Source: Kineococcus gynurae
GTDB taxonomy: Bacteria > Actinomycetota > Actinomycetes > Actinomycetales > Kineococcaceae
Length of the DNA: 64,000 bases
Reading direction: 5' to 3' (one strand)
Assembly (NCBI RefSeq): GCF_050871315.1
Contig: NZ_JBJLRE010000020.1
The notes under the pieces are model-generated. The model was given only the letters and a program-made list of their open reading frames with translations. It did no database searches and was not told where the DNA came from. Positions 42,566-51,670 of the stretch are shown in pieces (the stretch's first letter is position 1; the number at the start of each line of letters is the position of its first letter). The position numbers and the translations under genes were made by a program.

Positions 42566-43996
42566 GTGAAGAGCGACGTCGAGACCCTCAACCCGACGCG
42601 GGTGAAGCTGACCGTGGAGGTCGGCTACGACGAGCTGAAGCCCAGCCTCGACGCTGCCTACAAGTCCATCGCCGGACAGGTGCAGGTGCCCGGCTTCCGC
42701 AAGGGCAAGGTCCCCCCGCGCATCATCGACCAGCGCTTCGGGCGGGCCGCCGTGCTCGAGGAGGCCGTCAACGACGCGCTGCCGAAGTTCTACCAGCGCG
42801 CGGTGGAGGAGTCCGAGATCCAGCCGCTGGGCCAGCCCACGGTGGACGTCTCGCAGGCCCCTGACCCGACCAGCGGCGGCGACCTGAAGTTCTCCGTCGA
42901 GGTGGACGTGGTCCCCACGCTGGAGCTGCCCACGCTGGAGGACCTCGCGGTCTCCGTCGACGACGTCACCGTCGGCGACGACGAGGTCGGCACCCGCCTC
43001 GACGCCCTCCGCGAGCGCTTCGGCACCCTGACCGGGGTCGACCGTCCGGCCGGCGACGGTGACTTCGTCTCGATCGACCTGCGCGCCGAGATCGACGGCG
43101 AGGAGATCGAGTCCGCCAAGGGCATCTCCTACCAGGTCGGCCAGGGCAACATGATCGACGGCATCGACGAGGCCCTGACCGGGCTCTCCGCAGGTGAGGA
43201 CGCCACCTTCGTCGCCCCGCTGGCCGGGGGTGAGCGCAAGGGCCAGGACGCGACCGTCAAGGTCACCGTGCAGTCGGTGAAGGAGCGCGTGCTGCCCGAG
43301 GCCGACGACGACTTCGCCCAGCTCGCGAGCGAGTTCGACACCCTCGAGGAGCTGCGCGCCGACCTCGCCACCCAGGCCGAGACCGCGGCCAAGTTCCAGC
43401 AGGGCCTGCAGGCGCGCGACCGCGTCCTGGAGAAGCTGCTGGAGATCGTCGAGGTCCCGGTCCCCGCCTCCCTGGTCGAGGCCGAGGTGCACCGCCACCT
43501 GGAGCAGGAGAACCGGCTCGAGGACGACGAGCACCGCGCCGAGGTCGTCGAGAGCACCACGAAGGCCCTGCAGAGCCAGCTGCTGCTGGACGCGCTGGCC
43601 AACCGCGAGGAGCTGACCGTCGAGCAGGGCGAGCTGGTCGAGTACCTCGTCGGGCAGTCGCAGCAGTACGGCATGGAGCCCGGGCAGTTCATCCAGATGC
43701 TCGACGGTTCCGGTCAGATCCCGGGCATGGTCGGCGAGGTCCGCCGCCGCAAGGCGCTGGCCGTCGCCATGGAGAAGGCCACCGTGACCGACGCCTCGGG
43801 CAACGTCGTGGACCTCGAGGAGCTCGTGGGCGGCGAGGACGAGGACGAGTCCGCCGACCCCGCGGACTCCGACTCCGAGGTGGCCGACGACAACGCCGCC
43901 CCGGCCGGGTCCGAGGGCGAGACCGTCGACCCGACCGGTGACGACGCCCAGCAGGCCGCCGACGCGGCCCAGGACGGCGAGGGCTCCAAGGCCTGA
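42566..43996 (+). CDS. tig: Trigger factor
   Basis: 476 residues. Ribosome-bound chaperone and peptidyl-prolyl isomerase. The N-terminal ribosome-binding motif GFRKGKVPP is present, then an FKBP-like PPIase domain (about 150-245, GDFVSIDLRAEIDGEEI) and the C-terminal chaperone arms. The last ~50 residues are acidic and Ala/Asp/Glu-rich, common in actinobacterial trigger factors. GTG at 42566 has GGAGAG upstream. The gene follows tRNA-Pro and precedes clpP1, the usual neighbourhood. Confidence 0.97.
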   Translation: MKSDVETLNPTRVKLTVEVGYDELKPSLDAAYKSIAGQVQVPGFRKGKVPPRIIDQRFGRAAVLEEAVNDALPKFYQRAVEESEIQPLGQPTVDVSQAPDPTSGGDLKFSVEVDVVPTLELPTLEDLAVSVDDVTVGDDEVGTRLDALRERFGTLTGVDRPAGDGDFVSIDLRAEIDGEEIESAKGISYQVGQGNMIDGIDEALTGLSAGEDATFVAPLAGGERKGQDATVKVTVQSVKERVLPEADDDFAQLASEFDTLEELRADLATQAETAAKFQQGLQARDRVLEKLLEIVEVPVPASLVEAEVHRHLEQENRLEDDEHRAEVVESTTKALQSQLLLDALANREELTVEQGELVEYLVGQSQQYGMEPGQFIQMLDGSGQIPGMVGEVRRRKALAVAMEKATVTDASGNVVDLEELVGGEDEDESADPADSDSEVADDNAAPAGSEGETVDPTGDDAQQAADAAQDGEGSKA

Positions 43997-44010
43997 GTCC
44001 ACGCAGCACC

Positions 44011-44048
44011 ACGACGGCCGGTCCGGGGGTCCCCGGGCCGGCCGTCGT
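44011..44048 (+). terminator. Terminator after tig
   Basis: ACGACGGCCGG and CCGGCCGTCGT form an 11-bp stem, with further GGGG/CCCC pairing inside, 14 nt after the tig stop. This separates tig from clpP1; the rest of the 281-nt gap holds a TAGGGT hexamer (44144-44149) that could be the clpP1 -10. Confidence 0.85.
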
Positions 44049-44277
44049 CGTCCGGGGACCGGGTCGGAAGGGACCTCCGGCGGCCCGGATGCGCCCACAG
44101 CGAAACGGCCGCCCTCCGCCGCGGTGGTGTCGGGGGTGCGCGTTAGGGTCGACGGACCGGCGTTCCCGCCGGACCTGTCGCTCGACGACAGGCCGACCAG
44201 ATCCAGGCAGACCGAAGAGGTCGAGACGGTCGTCCCCCCGGGGCCGGCCCGTCCGTCAAGAGAGGCCAGGAGACAGC

Positions 44278-44949
44278 GTGAGCCACATCAAGAGCGCACC
44301 GGGACTGGTGACGCCTCGGGCCGGGGACGGTCTCGTCACGACGGGTCCGTCCGCACGCACGGGACAGCCCGGCCCCGGGCTGGACGACAACGTCTACCAG
44401 CGCCTGCTCCAGCAGCGGATCATCTGGCTCGGTTCCGAGGTCCGTGACGACATGGCCAACGCCATCTGCGCGCAGCTGCTGCTGCTCGCGGCGGAGGACC
44501 CGGACGCCGACATCTTCATGTACATCAACTCCCCCGGGGGATCGGTCTCCGCGGGCATGTCGATCTACGACACCATGCAGTACATCAAGCCCGACGTGGC
44601 GACGATCGCCACGGGCATGGCCGCCTCGATGGGGCAGTTCCTGCTCTGCGCGGGCGCCCCGGGCAAGCGGTCGGCCCTGCCCCACGCCAAGATCATGATG
44701 CACCAGCCCCTGGGCGGGCTCGGCGGTTCCGCCAGCGACATCAAGATCCTGGCCGAGCAGATCATCATGACCAAGCGGCAGATGGCCGAGCTCATCGCCA
44801 AGCACTCCGGGCAGTCCTTCGAGACCATCACCCGCGACTCCGACCGCGACCGCTGGTTCACGGCCGAGCAGGCCCAGGAGTACGGCCTGATCGACCACGT
44901 GGTCGGCCACACCAGCGAGGTCGAGGGGGGCGGCGGCACCGGTGCGTGA
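44278..44949 (+). CDS. clpP1: ATP-dependent Clp protease proteolytic subunit ClpP1
   Basis: 223 residues including a propeptide-like extension of about 30 residues. Catalytic triad: Ser in MAASMGQ (about 117), His in IMMHQP (about 141) and Asp in TRDSDRDRWF (about 190). YINSPGGSVSAGMSIYDTMQ is diagnostic. GTG at 44278 has AGGAGA upstream. Actinobacteria need a mixed ClpP1-ClpP2 barrel, and clpP2 follows directly. Confidence 0.96.
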   Translation: MSHIKSAPGLVTPRAGDGLVTTGPSARTGQPGPGLDDNVYQRLLQQRIIWLGSEVRDDMANAICAQLLLLAAEDPDADIFMYINSPGGSVSAGMSIYDTMQYIKPDVATIATGMAASMGQFLLCAGAPGKRSALPHAKIMMHQPLGGLGGSASDIKILAEQIIMTKRQMAELIAKHSGQSFETITRDSDRDRWFTAEQAQEYGLIDHVVGHTSEVEGGGGTGA

Positions 44950-44998
44950 GCAGTTCCCCTTCCCGGCCGGTCGACCCGCCCAGATTGGAGCCCCGTCC

Positions 44999-45652
44999 AT
45001 GGAGCAGCGCAGCCGCTTCGACACCTCCCTCGCCCCGTCGGCGCGCTACGTGCTGCCGCAGTTCGAGGAGCGCACGTCCTACGGGATGAAGCGGTCCGAC
45101 CCGTACACCAAGCTGTTCGAGGACCGCATCATCTTCCTCGGCGTGCAGGTGGACGACGCCTCGGCCGACGACATCATCGCCCAGCTGATCGTGCTGGAGT
45201 CCCAGGACACCGAGCGCGACATCATCATGTACATCAACTCCCCCGGGGGGTCGTTCACCGCCCTCACGGCGATCTACGACACGATGCAGTACATCCGTCC
45301 CGACATCCAGACGTACTGCATGGGCCAGGCCGCCTCCGCCGCCGCGGTCCTGCTGGCCGCCGGGACCCCGGGCAAGCGCTTCGCCCTGCCGAACTCCCGC
45401 ATCCTCATCCACCAGCCGGCCATGGCCGGCGGGGACTACGGGCAGGCCTCCGACCTGGAGATCCAGGCCCGCGAGATCCTGCGGATGCGGACCTGGCTGG
45501 AGGAGACGCTCGCCCTGCACGCCAAGCGTGACGTGGAGAAGGTCCGCGAGGACATCGAGCGCGACAAGTTCCTCACCGCGGCCGAGGCCGCGGAGTACGG
45601 GCTCATCGACGAGGTGCTGGTCAGCCGCAAGGCGTCCGTCACCATCCGGTGA
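44999..45652 (+). CDS. clpP2: ATP-dependent Clp protease proteolytic subunit ClpP2
   Basis: 217 residues. Ser in GQAASAAAVLLAAGTPGKR (about 112), His in ILIHQPAMAG and Asp in DIERDKFLTA form the triad. ATG at 44999 has GGAG 8 nt upstream and gives the usual ClpP2 length. A GTG at 44942, overlapping the clpP1 end by 8 nt, would add 19 residues. It partners ClpP1 and ClpX. Confidence 0.96.
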   Translation: MEQRSRFDTSLAPSARYVLPQFEERTSYGMKRSDPYTKLFEDRIIFLGVQVDDASADDIIAQLIVLESQDTERDIIMYINSPGGSFTALTAIYDTMQYIRPDIQTYCMGQAASAAAVLLAAGTPGKRFALPNSRILIHQPAMAGGDYGQASDLEIQAREILRMRTWLEETLALHAKRDVEKVREDIERDKFLTAAEAAEYGLIDEVLVSRKASVTIR

Positions 45653-45682
45653 CGACCGCCCGCCGACCTCACGCGGGTCACG

Positions 45683-45714
45683 CCCCGGGGCCGGTCCGGC
45701 ACCGGCCCCCGGGG
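45683..45714 (+). terminator. Hairpin after clpP2
   Basis: CCCCGGGGCCGGT pairs with ACCGGCCCCCGGGG, with one extra base in the right arm. It lies 31 nt after clpP2. The rest of the 260-nt gap before clpX contains TAGCGT (45823-45828), a possible clpX -10, and no gene that I can support. Confidence 0.7.
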
Positions 45715-45912
45715 TGTCCGCGGCGGGCGCCCCGGCGGCGGGGTGCGATGATGGTCGACCCGGAGGGTGCAGCCCCGCCCGGGCCCCGCCCCGATCGGCA
45801 CCGACGCCCACCGGCGGAGGGGTAGCGTGGAGGCTCGTGGCGGTACGCGGGCCGCACCAGGGTGTGGCCCCGACGGGGCGGTTCGGCGCAGCACGAGGAA
45901 AGGGATTCGTCC

Positions 45913-47202
45913 GTGGCACGCATCGGAGACGGTGGCGACCTGCTGAAGTGCTCGTTCTGCGGCAAGAGCCAGAAGCAGGTGAAGAAACTCATCGCCGGCC
46001 CCGGCGTGTACATCTGCGACGAGTGCATCGACCTCTGCAACGAGATCATCGAGGAGGAGCTGGCCGAGGCCAACGACCTGGGCCTGGTCGAGCTCCCCAA
46101 GCCACGGGAGATCTTCGACTTCCTCGACCAGTACGTGATCGGGCAGTCCTCGGCCAAGAAGTCGCTGGCCGTGGCCGTCTACAACCACTACAAGCGCATC
46201 CAGGTGGGCGAGCCCACGGGCAAGGGACGCGACGAGGCCGTCGAGATCTCCAAGTCCAACATCCTGCTGGTCGGTCCGACCGGGTGCGGCAAGACCTACC
46301 TGGCCCAGACGCTGGCCAAGATGTTGAACGTCCCGTTCGCGATCGCCGACGCGACCGCCCTCACCGAGGCCGGCTACGTCGGGGAGGACGTCGAGAACAT
46401 CCTGCTCAAGCTGATCCAGGCGGCCGACTACGACGTCAAGAAGGCCGAGACGGGCATCATCTACATCGACGAGGTCGACAAGATCGCCCGCAAGTCGGAG
46501 AACCCTTCGATCACCCGTGACGTGTCCGGCGAGGGGGTCCAGCAGGCCCTGCTGAAGATCCTCGAGGGCACCACGGCGAGCGTGCCCCCGCAGGGCGGCC
46601 GCAAGCATCCCCACCAGGAGTTCATCCAGATCGACACGACGAACGTGCTGTTCATCGTGGGTGGGGCCTTCGCCGGGCTCGACCGGATCATCGAGGCCCG
46701 GGCCGGCAAGCAGGGGCTGGGCTTCGGGGCGCAGCTGCGCAGCAGCGCGGGTGCACGGGCGGTGGCCCTCGGCGACGTCATGCCCGAGGACCTGATGAAG
46801 TTCGGGCTGATCCCGGAGTTCATCGGCCGGCTCCCCGTGATCACCTCGGTGGACAACCTCGACCAGGAGGCCCTGGTCCGGATCCTCACCGAGCCCCGCA
46901 ACGCGCTGGCCAAGCAGTACATGCGCATGTTCGAGCTCGACGGGGTCGAGCTGGAGTTCACCGAGGACGCCCTGCAGGCCGTCGCCGACCAGGCGATCAT
47001 GCGCGGCACCGGGGCGCGGGGGCTGCGGGCGATCATCGAGGAGGTGCTCCTCCCGGTGATGTTCGACGTGCCCAGCCGTGATGACATCGCGCGCGTCGTG
47101 GTGACCCGGGAGGTCGTGCTGAAGAACGTGAACCCGACCCTGGTCCCGCGCGAGTCGCCGCAGCGCAAGACCACGCGCGAGCGCCGCGACAAGTCCGCCT
47201 GA
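45913..47202 (+). CDS. clpX: ATP-dependent Clp protease ATP-binding subunit ClpX
   Basis: 429 residues. AAA+ unfoldase that feeds substrates to ClpP1P2. The N-terminal zinc-binding domain has CSFC (13-16) and CDECIDLC; Walker A is GPTGCGKT near 121-128, Walker B IIYIDEVDKI near 185, and FGLIPEFIGRLPVI is typical. GTG at 45913 has AGGAAAGGG upstream. Unlike many actinobacteria it is not followed by valS and folC; valS lies 5.7 kb away in the opposite direction. Confidence 0.97.
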   Translation: MARIGDGGDLLKCSFCGKSQKQVKKLIAGPGVYICDECIDLCNEIIEEELAEANDLGLVELPKPREIFDFLDQYVIGQSSAKKSLAVAVYNHYKRIQVGEPTGKGRDEAVEISKSNILLVGPTGCGKTYLAQTLAKMLNVPFAIADATALTEAGYVGEDVENILLKLIQAADYDVKKAETGIIYIDEVDKIARKSENPSITRDVSGEGVQQALLKILEGTTASVPPQGGRKHPHQEFIQIDTTNVLFIVGGAFAGLDRIIEARAGKQGLGFGAQLRSSAGARAVALGDVMPEDLMKFGLIPEFIGRLPVITSVDNLDQEALVRILTEPRNALAKQYMRMFELDGVELEFTEDALQAVADQAIMRGTGARGLRAIIEEVLLPVMFDVPSRDDIARVVVTREVVLKNVNPTLVPRESPQRKTTRERRDKSA

Positions 47203-47233
47203 TCCCGGCCGCCGTCCCCAGGGCGGCAGACCG

Positions 47234-47278
47234 GACGACGAAGGGCCCCGCGCACCGAGCGCGGGGCCCTTCGTCGTC
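47234..47278. terminator. Strong bidirectional terminator after clpX
   Basis: GACGACGAAGGGCCCCGCGC and GCGCGGGGCCCTTCGTCGTC form a perfect 20-bp stem with loop ACCGA between convergent clpX and the yceI-type gene. Confidence 0.92.
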
Positions 47279-47290
47279 GGCGGGCGGAGG

Positions 47291-48136
47291 TCAGGCCTGC
47301 CGGACCGCCTCGACGTCGATCGCGACCTTGAGGGTGGTGCCGACCATGGCCACCCCGACCGCGACGGCCTGGTTCCAGTTCATCCGGAACTGGTCGCGGT
47401 GCAGCTCGGTCCGGGCGGTGAACGCCGCCCGCCGCCCGCCCCACGGGTCGGGGCCGACGCCGGTGCAGCTGAGGGCGAGGGCCACCGGACGGGTCACGCC
47501 GAGCAGGGTGAGCTCGCCGTCCAGGACCCAGCCCTCCGGCCCACGGCGGACCCCGCTCGCCACGAAGGTCAGCCGGGGGTGGTGCTCCACGTCGAGGAAG
47601 TCGGCGCTGCGCAGGTGCGCGTCGCGATCGGCGTGACCGGTGTCGATCGAGGCCGCCGCGATGGACACCTCGACCCGGGACGCGGTGATCTCGTCGGCGA
47701 CGGTGATGACACCGGCGAGATCGCTGAACCGCCCGTGCACCGCGGCGAGCCCGAGGTGGTGGGCGGTCGCGGTCACCGAGGAGTGGGCCGCGTCCAGGAC
47801 CCACACCCCCGGTTCGGGCAGGTCGGGGGCGACCCCCGACTCGTCCTGCCGCCGCAACCGCAGGTCGCCCAGGGCCCAGCCCCCGGAGGCGGGGACGTCG
47901 ACCGCGCTGGCCGACGGTTCGTGTCCCGCCGCCGACAGCAGCAGCGTGGCCGGACCGGCCGGGACGGCGCCCAGGTCGAACCCGCCGTCCGCCCCGGTCG
48001 TCGCCCGGGCGAGCTGGCGCCCCTCCACCGAGAGCAGCGTGACCGCCGCCCCCGGGACGGGCCAGTCGTCGCGGGTCCGGATCCGCCCCGTGGCGCGGGA
48101 CGTCCCGGTGGTCCCGGTCGTGGGGGTGGGGCTCAC
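47291..48136 (-). CDS. YceI-domain protein with N-terminal carboxypeptidase-regulatory-like domain
   Basis: 281 residues. Residues ~15-92 form a CarboxypepD-regulatory-like beta domain (WPVPGAAVTLLSVEGRQLAR; GADGGFDLGAVPAGPATLLL). Residues ~108-280 are YceI, a lipocalin-like barrel that binds polyisoprenoids (WVLDAAHSSVTATAHHLGLA; HADRDAHLRSADFLDVEHHP; LTLLGVTRPVALAL; FRMNWNQ). No signal peptide is present, although many YceI proteins are secreted. The ATG overlaps the stop of the MFS fusion by 4 nt (ATGA). Its N-terminal domain resembles the three repeats at the end of that transporter. Confidence 0.87.
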   Translation of the reverse strand: MSPTPTTGTTGTSRATGRIRTRDDWPVPGAAVTLLSVEGRQLARATTGADGGFDLGAVPAGPATLLLSAAGHEPSASAVDVPASGGWALGDLRLRRQDESGVAPDLPEPGVWVLDAAHSSVTATAHHLGLAAVHGRFSDLAGVITVADEITASRVEVSIAAASIDTGHADRDAHLRSADFLDVEHHPRLTFVASGVRRGPEGWVLDGELTLLGVTRPVALALSCTGVGPDPWGGRRAAFTARTELHRDQFRMNWNQAVAVGVAMVGTTLKVAIDVEAVRQA

Positions 48137-50601
48137 CGGGCGGCCCCGACCTCGGCCCGCTCCGGCCGGGCCTCGCCGAGGGCGACGGTCTCGCGGGTGA
48201 CGGTGTCCTCGAGCACGTCCACCGTGCTGACGACGGGGGCGTACCCGGCCACGGTCAGGGTGTAGCGGCCCGCGGCGAGGTCGTCGAAGGCGTAGTGCCC
48301 CTCCTGGTCGGAGCGACCGGCCGCGACGACCTGCCCGTCGACGTCGAGCAGGGTGACGGTCGCCTCGGGGAGGCGCCGACCGTCGCTGGCGGCCACGACG
48401 GTCCCGTCGAGCCGGCCCCCGCCGCTGAGCTGCAGGTCGGCGGCCAGGGCCCCGGCCTCGGGGACCTCGATGCCCTTGGCGACCGGACGGTGCCGCCCGC
48501 TCTGCGCGGTCAGGACGTAACCCCCCGCCATGAGCTTGTCGAAGTGGTAGGTGCCGTCGTCGTCCGTGCGGACCGCCCCGATCACCTCACCGGTGACGTC
48601 GGTCAGCGTCACCAGCGCGCCCCCGAGCCCCTCGGTGTCCGGACCGTCGCCGGACCCCGAACGGCGGGCCAGCACCCGGCCGGTGATGGCCGAGCGTCCC
48701 GACAGGGTGACGTCGAGGGCGACGTCGGTGCTGCCGACCGCGACCAGGCGCGCAGTGGGGGCCGCGTGCGCGGCGGCGACGATCAGCAGGTAGGTCCCGC
48801 CGGTCGGCAACCCCAGGCGGTAGGTGCCCTCGGTCCCGGTGGCCGTGCGGGACATCTGCCGTCCGGTCTGGTCGGCCAGGGTCACCACGGCCCCCGCCAA
48901 CGGTCGGGAGTCCGGGAGGCGGACGGTGCCGGACAGCGTCAGGTCGGCGTCGCTGCGCCGGGACGCAGGGGCGTCGTCGGCGATCGGGGACGCGGGGTCG
49001 CCGGCCACGGAGTCCTCGGGGGCGGCGCCGGTCGTGCCGCGCAGGGCGACCTCCTTGAAGAAGACCGCGATCACCAGGGCCAGCAGCGCGAACGGGGCGG
49101 CGATGAGGAAGACGTCGGCGATGCCGGAGCCGTAGGCCGACTGCACGACCTCGCGGATGCCGTCGGGCAGGGTGCCCACCTGCGGCACACCGCGGGTGTC
49201 GAGGCTGCCGGCCGGTGCCCCCACCGCCTGCAACCCCTCCACCGCGTAGTGCTCGACGCGGTGGGCCAGCACCGCACCCAGGGCCGAGACCCCGATCGCC
49301 CCGCCGAGGGTCCGGGTGAAGGCGATCAGCGAGCTGGCCGAACCCAGGTCCCGGGGGTCGGTGACGTTCTGGACCGCGAGCACGAGGTTCTGCATCATCA
49401 TGCCGACACCGAGGCCGACGAGGGCCATGTACACGGCGACGATCCAGTACTCGGTGTCCCACTCCACGGTGCCCATGAGGCCGAGCCCCGCGGTGAGCAG
49501 CACGCCGCCGGAGAGGATCCACGCCTTCCACCGACCGGTGCGGGTGATGACCTGCCCGGCGATCGTGGAGGAGAGGAACAGCCCGACGATCATCGGGATG
49601 GTGAGCAGCCCGGCCATGGTGGGGGTCTCACCCCGGGCGACCTGGAAGTACTGGCTCAGGAAGATCGTCGCGCCGAACATCGCGATACCGACGAACAGGC
49701 TGGCCAGGGCCGACAGCGACACGGTCCGGGAACGGAACAGTCGCAGCGGGATGATGGGTTCCGGCGACCGGCTCTCGACGAGCACCGCGACGGCGAGGAC
49801 GAGGATCCCCCCACCGACCAGGGCGCCGGTCTGCCAGGACCACCAGTCGAAGTTGTGCCCGGCCAGCGAGACCCAGATCAGCAGGGCCGAGATGCCGGCC
49901 GCGAGCAGAGTCGCTCCGGCGTAGTCGATGTGGACCTCGCGCGGCGGCGAGGCGGGCAGCTTCAGCCGGAACTGCAGGACGAAGAACGCGGCGATCGCGA
50001 ACGGGATCCCGACGTAGAAGCACCAGTGCCAGGAGAGGTGCTGGGTCAGCACCCCACCGATGAGCGGGCCGCCGACGGTGGCGAGGGCGAACGTCGCCCC
50101 GAGGTAACCGGAGTACCGGCCGCGCTCGCGCGGGCTGACCATCGTGGCCAGGATGACCTGGGCCAGCGCGATGAGCCCGCCGCCGCCGATCCCCTGGAAC
50201 ACGCGCGTGGTGATGAGCATGCCCATCGAGTTCGACAACCCCGCGACGGCCGAGGCCACGACGAACAGCACCAGGGCGATCTGCACCAGGAGCTTCTTGG
50301 AGAACAGGTCGGAGAGCTTGCCCCAGATGGGGGTCGAGATGGTGGTCGCGAGCAGCGCCGCGGTCACCACCCAGGTGTAGCCCGACTCCGACCCGCCCAG
50401 CTCGGGGACGATGGTCGGCAGGGCGTTGGAGACCACCGTCGAGGACAGGATCGCCACGAACATCCCCAGCAGCAGGCCCGACAGGGCCTCCAGCACCTGC
50501 GCGTGGCTCATCGTGGTCGGGGCGGGACCGGGGGTCGCGACGTGCGCGGCGCGGGTCTTCTGCAGGGGGACGGTGCCCGGTGCGGCGTCTGGGGAACTCA
50601 T
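48133..50601 (-). CDS. DHA2-type MFS exporter fused to three carboxypeptidase-regulatory-like domains
   Basis: 822 residues. An EmrB/QacA-like 14-helix transporter occupies about 30-545 (SGLLLGMFVAILSSTVVSNA; GGPLIGGVLTQHLSWHWCFY), with the GKLSDLFSKKLLVQ loop. After a linker come three beta-sandwich repeats, at about 550-637, 638-729 and 730-815, each with the pattern G-T-V-x(n)-L-x-x-A-x-V-T-L followed by D-x-x-G-x-Y-x-F/L. Family topology would place these on the cytosolic side. It overlaps marR by 4 nt and the YceI gene by 4 nt, so three products are coupled. Cargo is unknown; a hydrophobic or isoprenoid-like molecule is my inference from YceI. Confidence 0.88.
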   Translation of the reverse strand: MSSPDAAPGTVPLQKTRAAHVATPGPAPTTMSHAQVLEALSGLLLGMFVAILSSTVVSNALPTIVPELGGSESGYTWVVTAALLATTISTPIWGKLSDLFSKKLLVQIALVLFVVASAVAGLSNSMGMLITTRVFQGIGGGGLIALAQVILATMVSPRERGRYSGYLGATFALATVGGPLIGGVLTQHLSWHWCFYVGIPFAIAAFFVLQFRLKLPASPPREVHIDYAGATLLAAGISALLIWVSLAGHNFDWWSWQTGALVGGGILVLAVAVLVESRSPEPIIPLRLFRSRTVSLSALASLFVGIAMFGATIFLSQYFQVARGETPTMAGLLTIPMIVGLFLSSTIAGQVITRTGRWKAWILSGGVLLTAGLGLMGTVEWDTEYWIVAVYMALVGLGVGMMMQNLVLAVQNVTDPRDLGSASSLIAFTRTLGGAIGVSALGAVLAHRVEHYAVEGLQAVGAPAGSLDTRGVPQVGTLPDGIREVVQSAYGSGIADVFLIAAPFALLALVIAVFFKEVALRGTTGAAPEDSVAGDPASPIADDAPASRRSDADLTLSGTVRLPDSRPLAGAVVTLADQTGRQMSRTATGTEGTYRLGLPTGGTYLLIVAAAHAAPTARLVAVGSTDVALDVTLSGRSAITGRVLARRSGSGDGPDTEGLGGALVTLTDVTGEVIGAVRTDDDGTYHFDKLMAGGYVLTAQSGRHRPVAKGIEVPEAGALAADLQLSGGGRLDGTVVAASDGRRLPEATVTLLDVDGQVVAAGRSDQEGHYAFDDLAAGRYTLTVAGYAPVVSTVDVLEDTVTRETVALGEARPERAEVGAAR

Positions 50602-51023
50602 GCCTTCCTCGGTTCTCGGGGGTCCGGGCTCGCGAAACGGGCGAGCAGGGTGGTCAGGGCGCTCACGTCGGCGTCGTCCCAGTCGTGGAGCCGGTCGGCC
50701 AACCGGTCGACCAGGTGCCGGCGGTGCTCGCGGAGCACGTCGAGGCCGGTGGGGGTGGGGGAGCAGCGGTGCGAGCGGCGGTCCTGCGGGTCGGGGTCGA
50801 CCAGGACCAGTCCCTGGCTGCGCAGCTGGGCGACCTGACGGCTGACCGTGGACAGGTCCAGACCCAGCCGGCCCGCGATGTCGGACACGCTCAGCGGACC
50901 CTGCACGGCGGTCAGTCCGAGCAGGGCGAGGGTGCTCGGGGTGTCGCCGGTCATGGTCCGACGCGCACGGATGAGCTGGGGGAGGACGTCCACCAGCTCG
51001 GCGCAGACTGCGGGGGAGGCCAT
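50598..51023 (-). CDS. MarR-family regulator of the MFS-YceI operon
   Basis: 141 residues. Winged helix: LALLGLTAVQGPLSVSDIAG, RLGLDLSTVSRQVAQLRSQG, LVDPDPQDRRSHRCSPTPTG. ATG at 51023 has GGAGAGG 6 nt upstream and is preferred over the open-frame start at 51059, which lies in the operator. It is the first gene of the marR-MFS-yceI operon and its ATGA end couples to the transporter, so it is the likely ligand-responsive repressor. Confidence 0.9.
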   Translation of the reverse strand: MASPAVCAELVDVLPQLIRARRTMTGDTPSTLALLGLTAVQGPLSVSDIAGRLGLDLSTVSRQVAQLRSQGLVLVDPDPQDRRSHRCSPTPTGLDVLREHRRHLVDRLADRLHDWDDADVSALTTLLARFASPDPREPRKA

Positions 51024-51045
51024 GGGCGTCCTCTCCGGACGGGCG

Positions 51046-51091
51046 GTTGCTGTACTCAAGCAACTATGTCACCAGTGCTTGCCCCATGCAA
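51046..51091 (-). promoter_or_regulatory. Promoter and operator of the marR-MFS-yceI operon
   Basis: On the minus strand TTGCAT (51086-51091) and CATAGT (51063-51068) are 17 bp apart. GTTGCTgtactcaAGCAAC (51046-51064) is an inverted repeat at the predicted start, and a further GCAAC half-site lies at 51088-51092. This fits autorepression by the MarR protein. Confidence 0.6.
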
Positions 51092-51172
51092 CTTGTTGGG
51101 GAGAGCGCGACGTCGCGGAGGGTGCCGTCGGGGCAGGGAAGGAGACCGGGAGGGGAGCCGGTCAGCCGTGGG

Positions 51173-51634
51173 TCAGAGCGGGATCTCGTCCGCGGTCGTG
51201 CCCGTGGCCCGGATGGCGACGTTCAGCCGCCCGAGGAGCGTCGCGAAGGTCGCGATGTCGTCGGTGGTCCACGACGACAGCAGGTCGTGCAGACGGTCCC
51301 GGCGGGCCTTGCGCGCCGCGTGGACCTGCTGGGTGCCGAGCGGGGACAGCATGAGCCGGACCGCCCGCCCGTCGGAGGGGTCGGCCGCCCGGGCGACGAG
51401 GCCGAGGCGTTCGAGGAGCTGGACCTGCCGGCTCAGCGTCGGTTTGCCGATGCCGAAGAACGCCGCCAGGTCGGAGGGGCGGGCCTCGCCCACGTCGTCG
51501 AGGCGGACCAGCAGGCTGTAGGCCTCCGGCTCGAGGTCCGGGTGCACCGTCCGGGCCGTGTCACGGGAGATGGCCCGCGACCGTCTCAGCAGGACGGCGA
51601 GCTCGCTCTCGAGCTTCTGGGCAGCACTCGACAT
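51173..51634 (-). CDS. MarR-family transcriptional regulator (second)
   Basis: 153 residues: EPEAYSLLVRLDDVGEARPS, DLAAFFGIGKPTLSRQVQLL, ADPSDGRAVRLMLSPLG. A typical MarR dimer with N- and C-terminal helices. ATG at 51634 is 6 nt after TACGGT on the minus strand, so the message may be leaderless. It is divergent from ino1, and its target could be itself, ino1 or the neighbouring marR-MFS operon. Confidence 0.88.
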   Translation of the reverse strand: MSSAAQKLESELAVLLRRSRAISRDTARTVHPDLEPEAYSLLVRLDDVGEARPSDLAAFFGIGKPTLSRQVQLLERLGLVARAADPSDGRAVRLMLSPLGTQQVHAARKARRDRLHDLLSSWTTDDIATFATLLGRLNVAIRATGTTADEIPL

Positions 51635-51670
51635 GGCCCGACCGTATCCCCTCCGACGCCCGCCACGACA

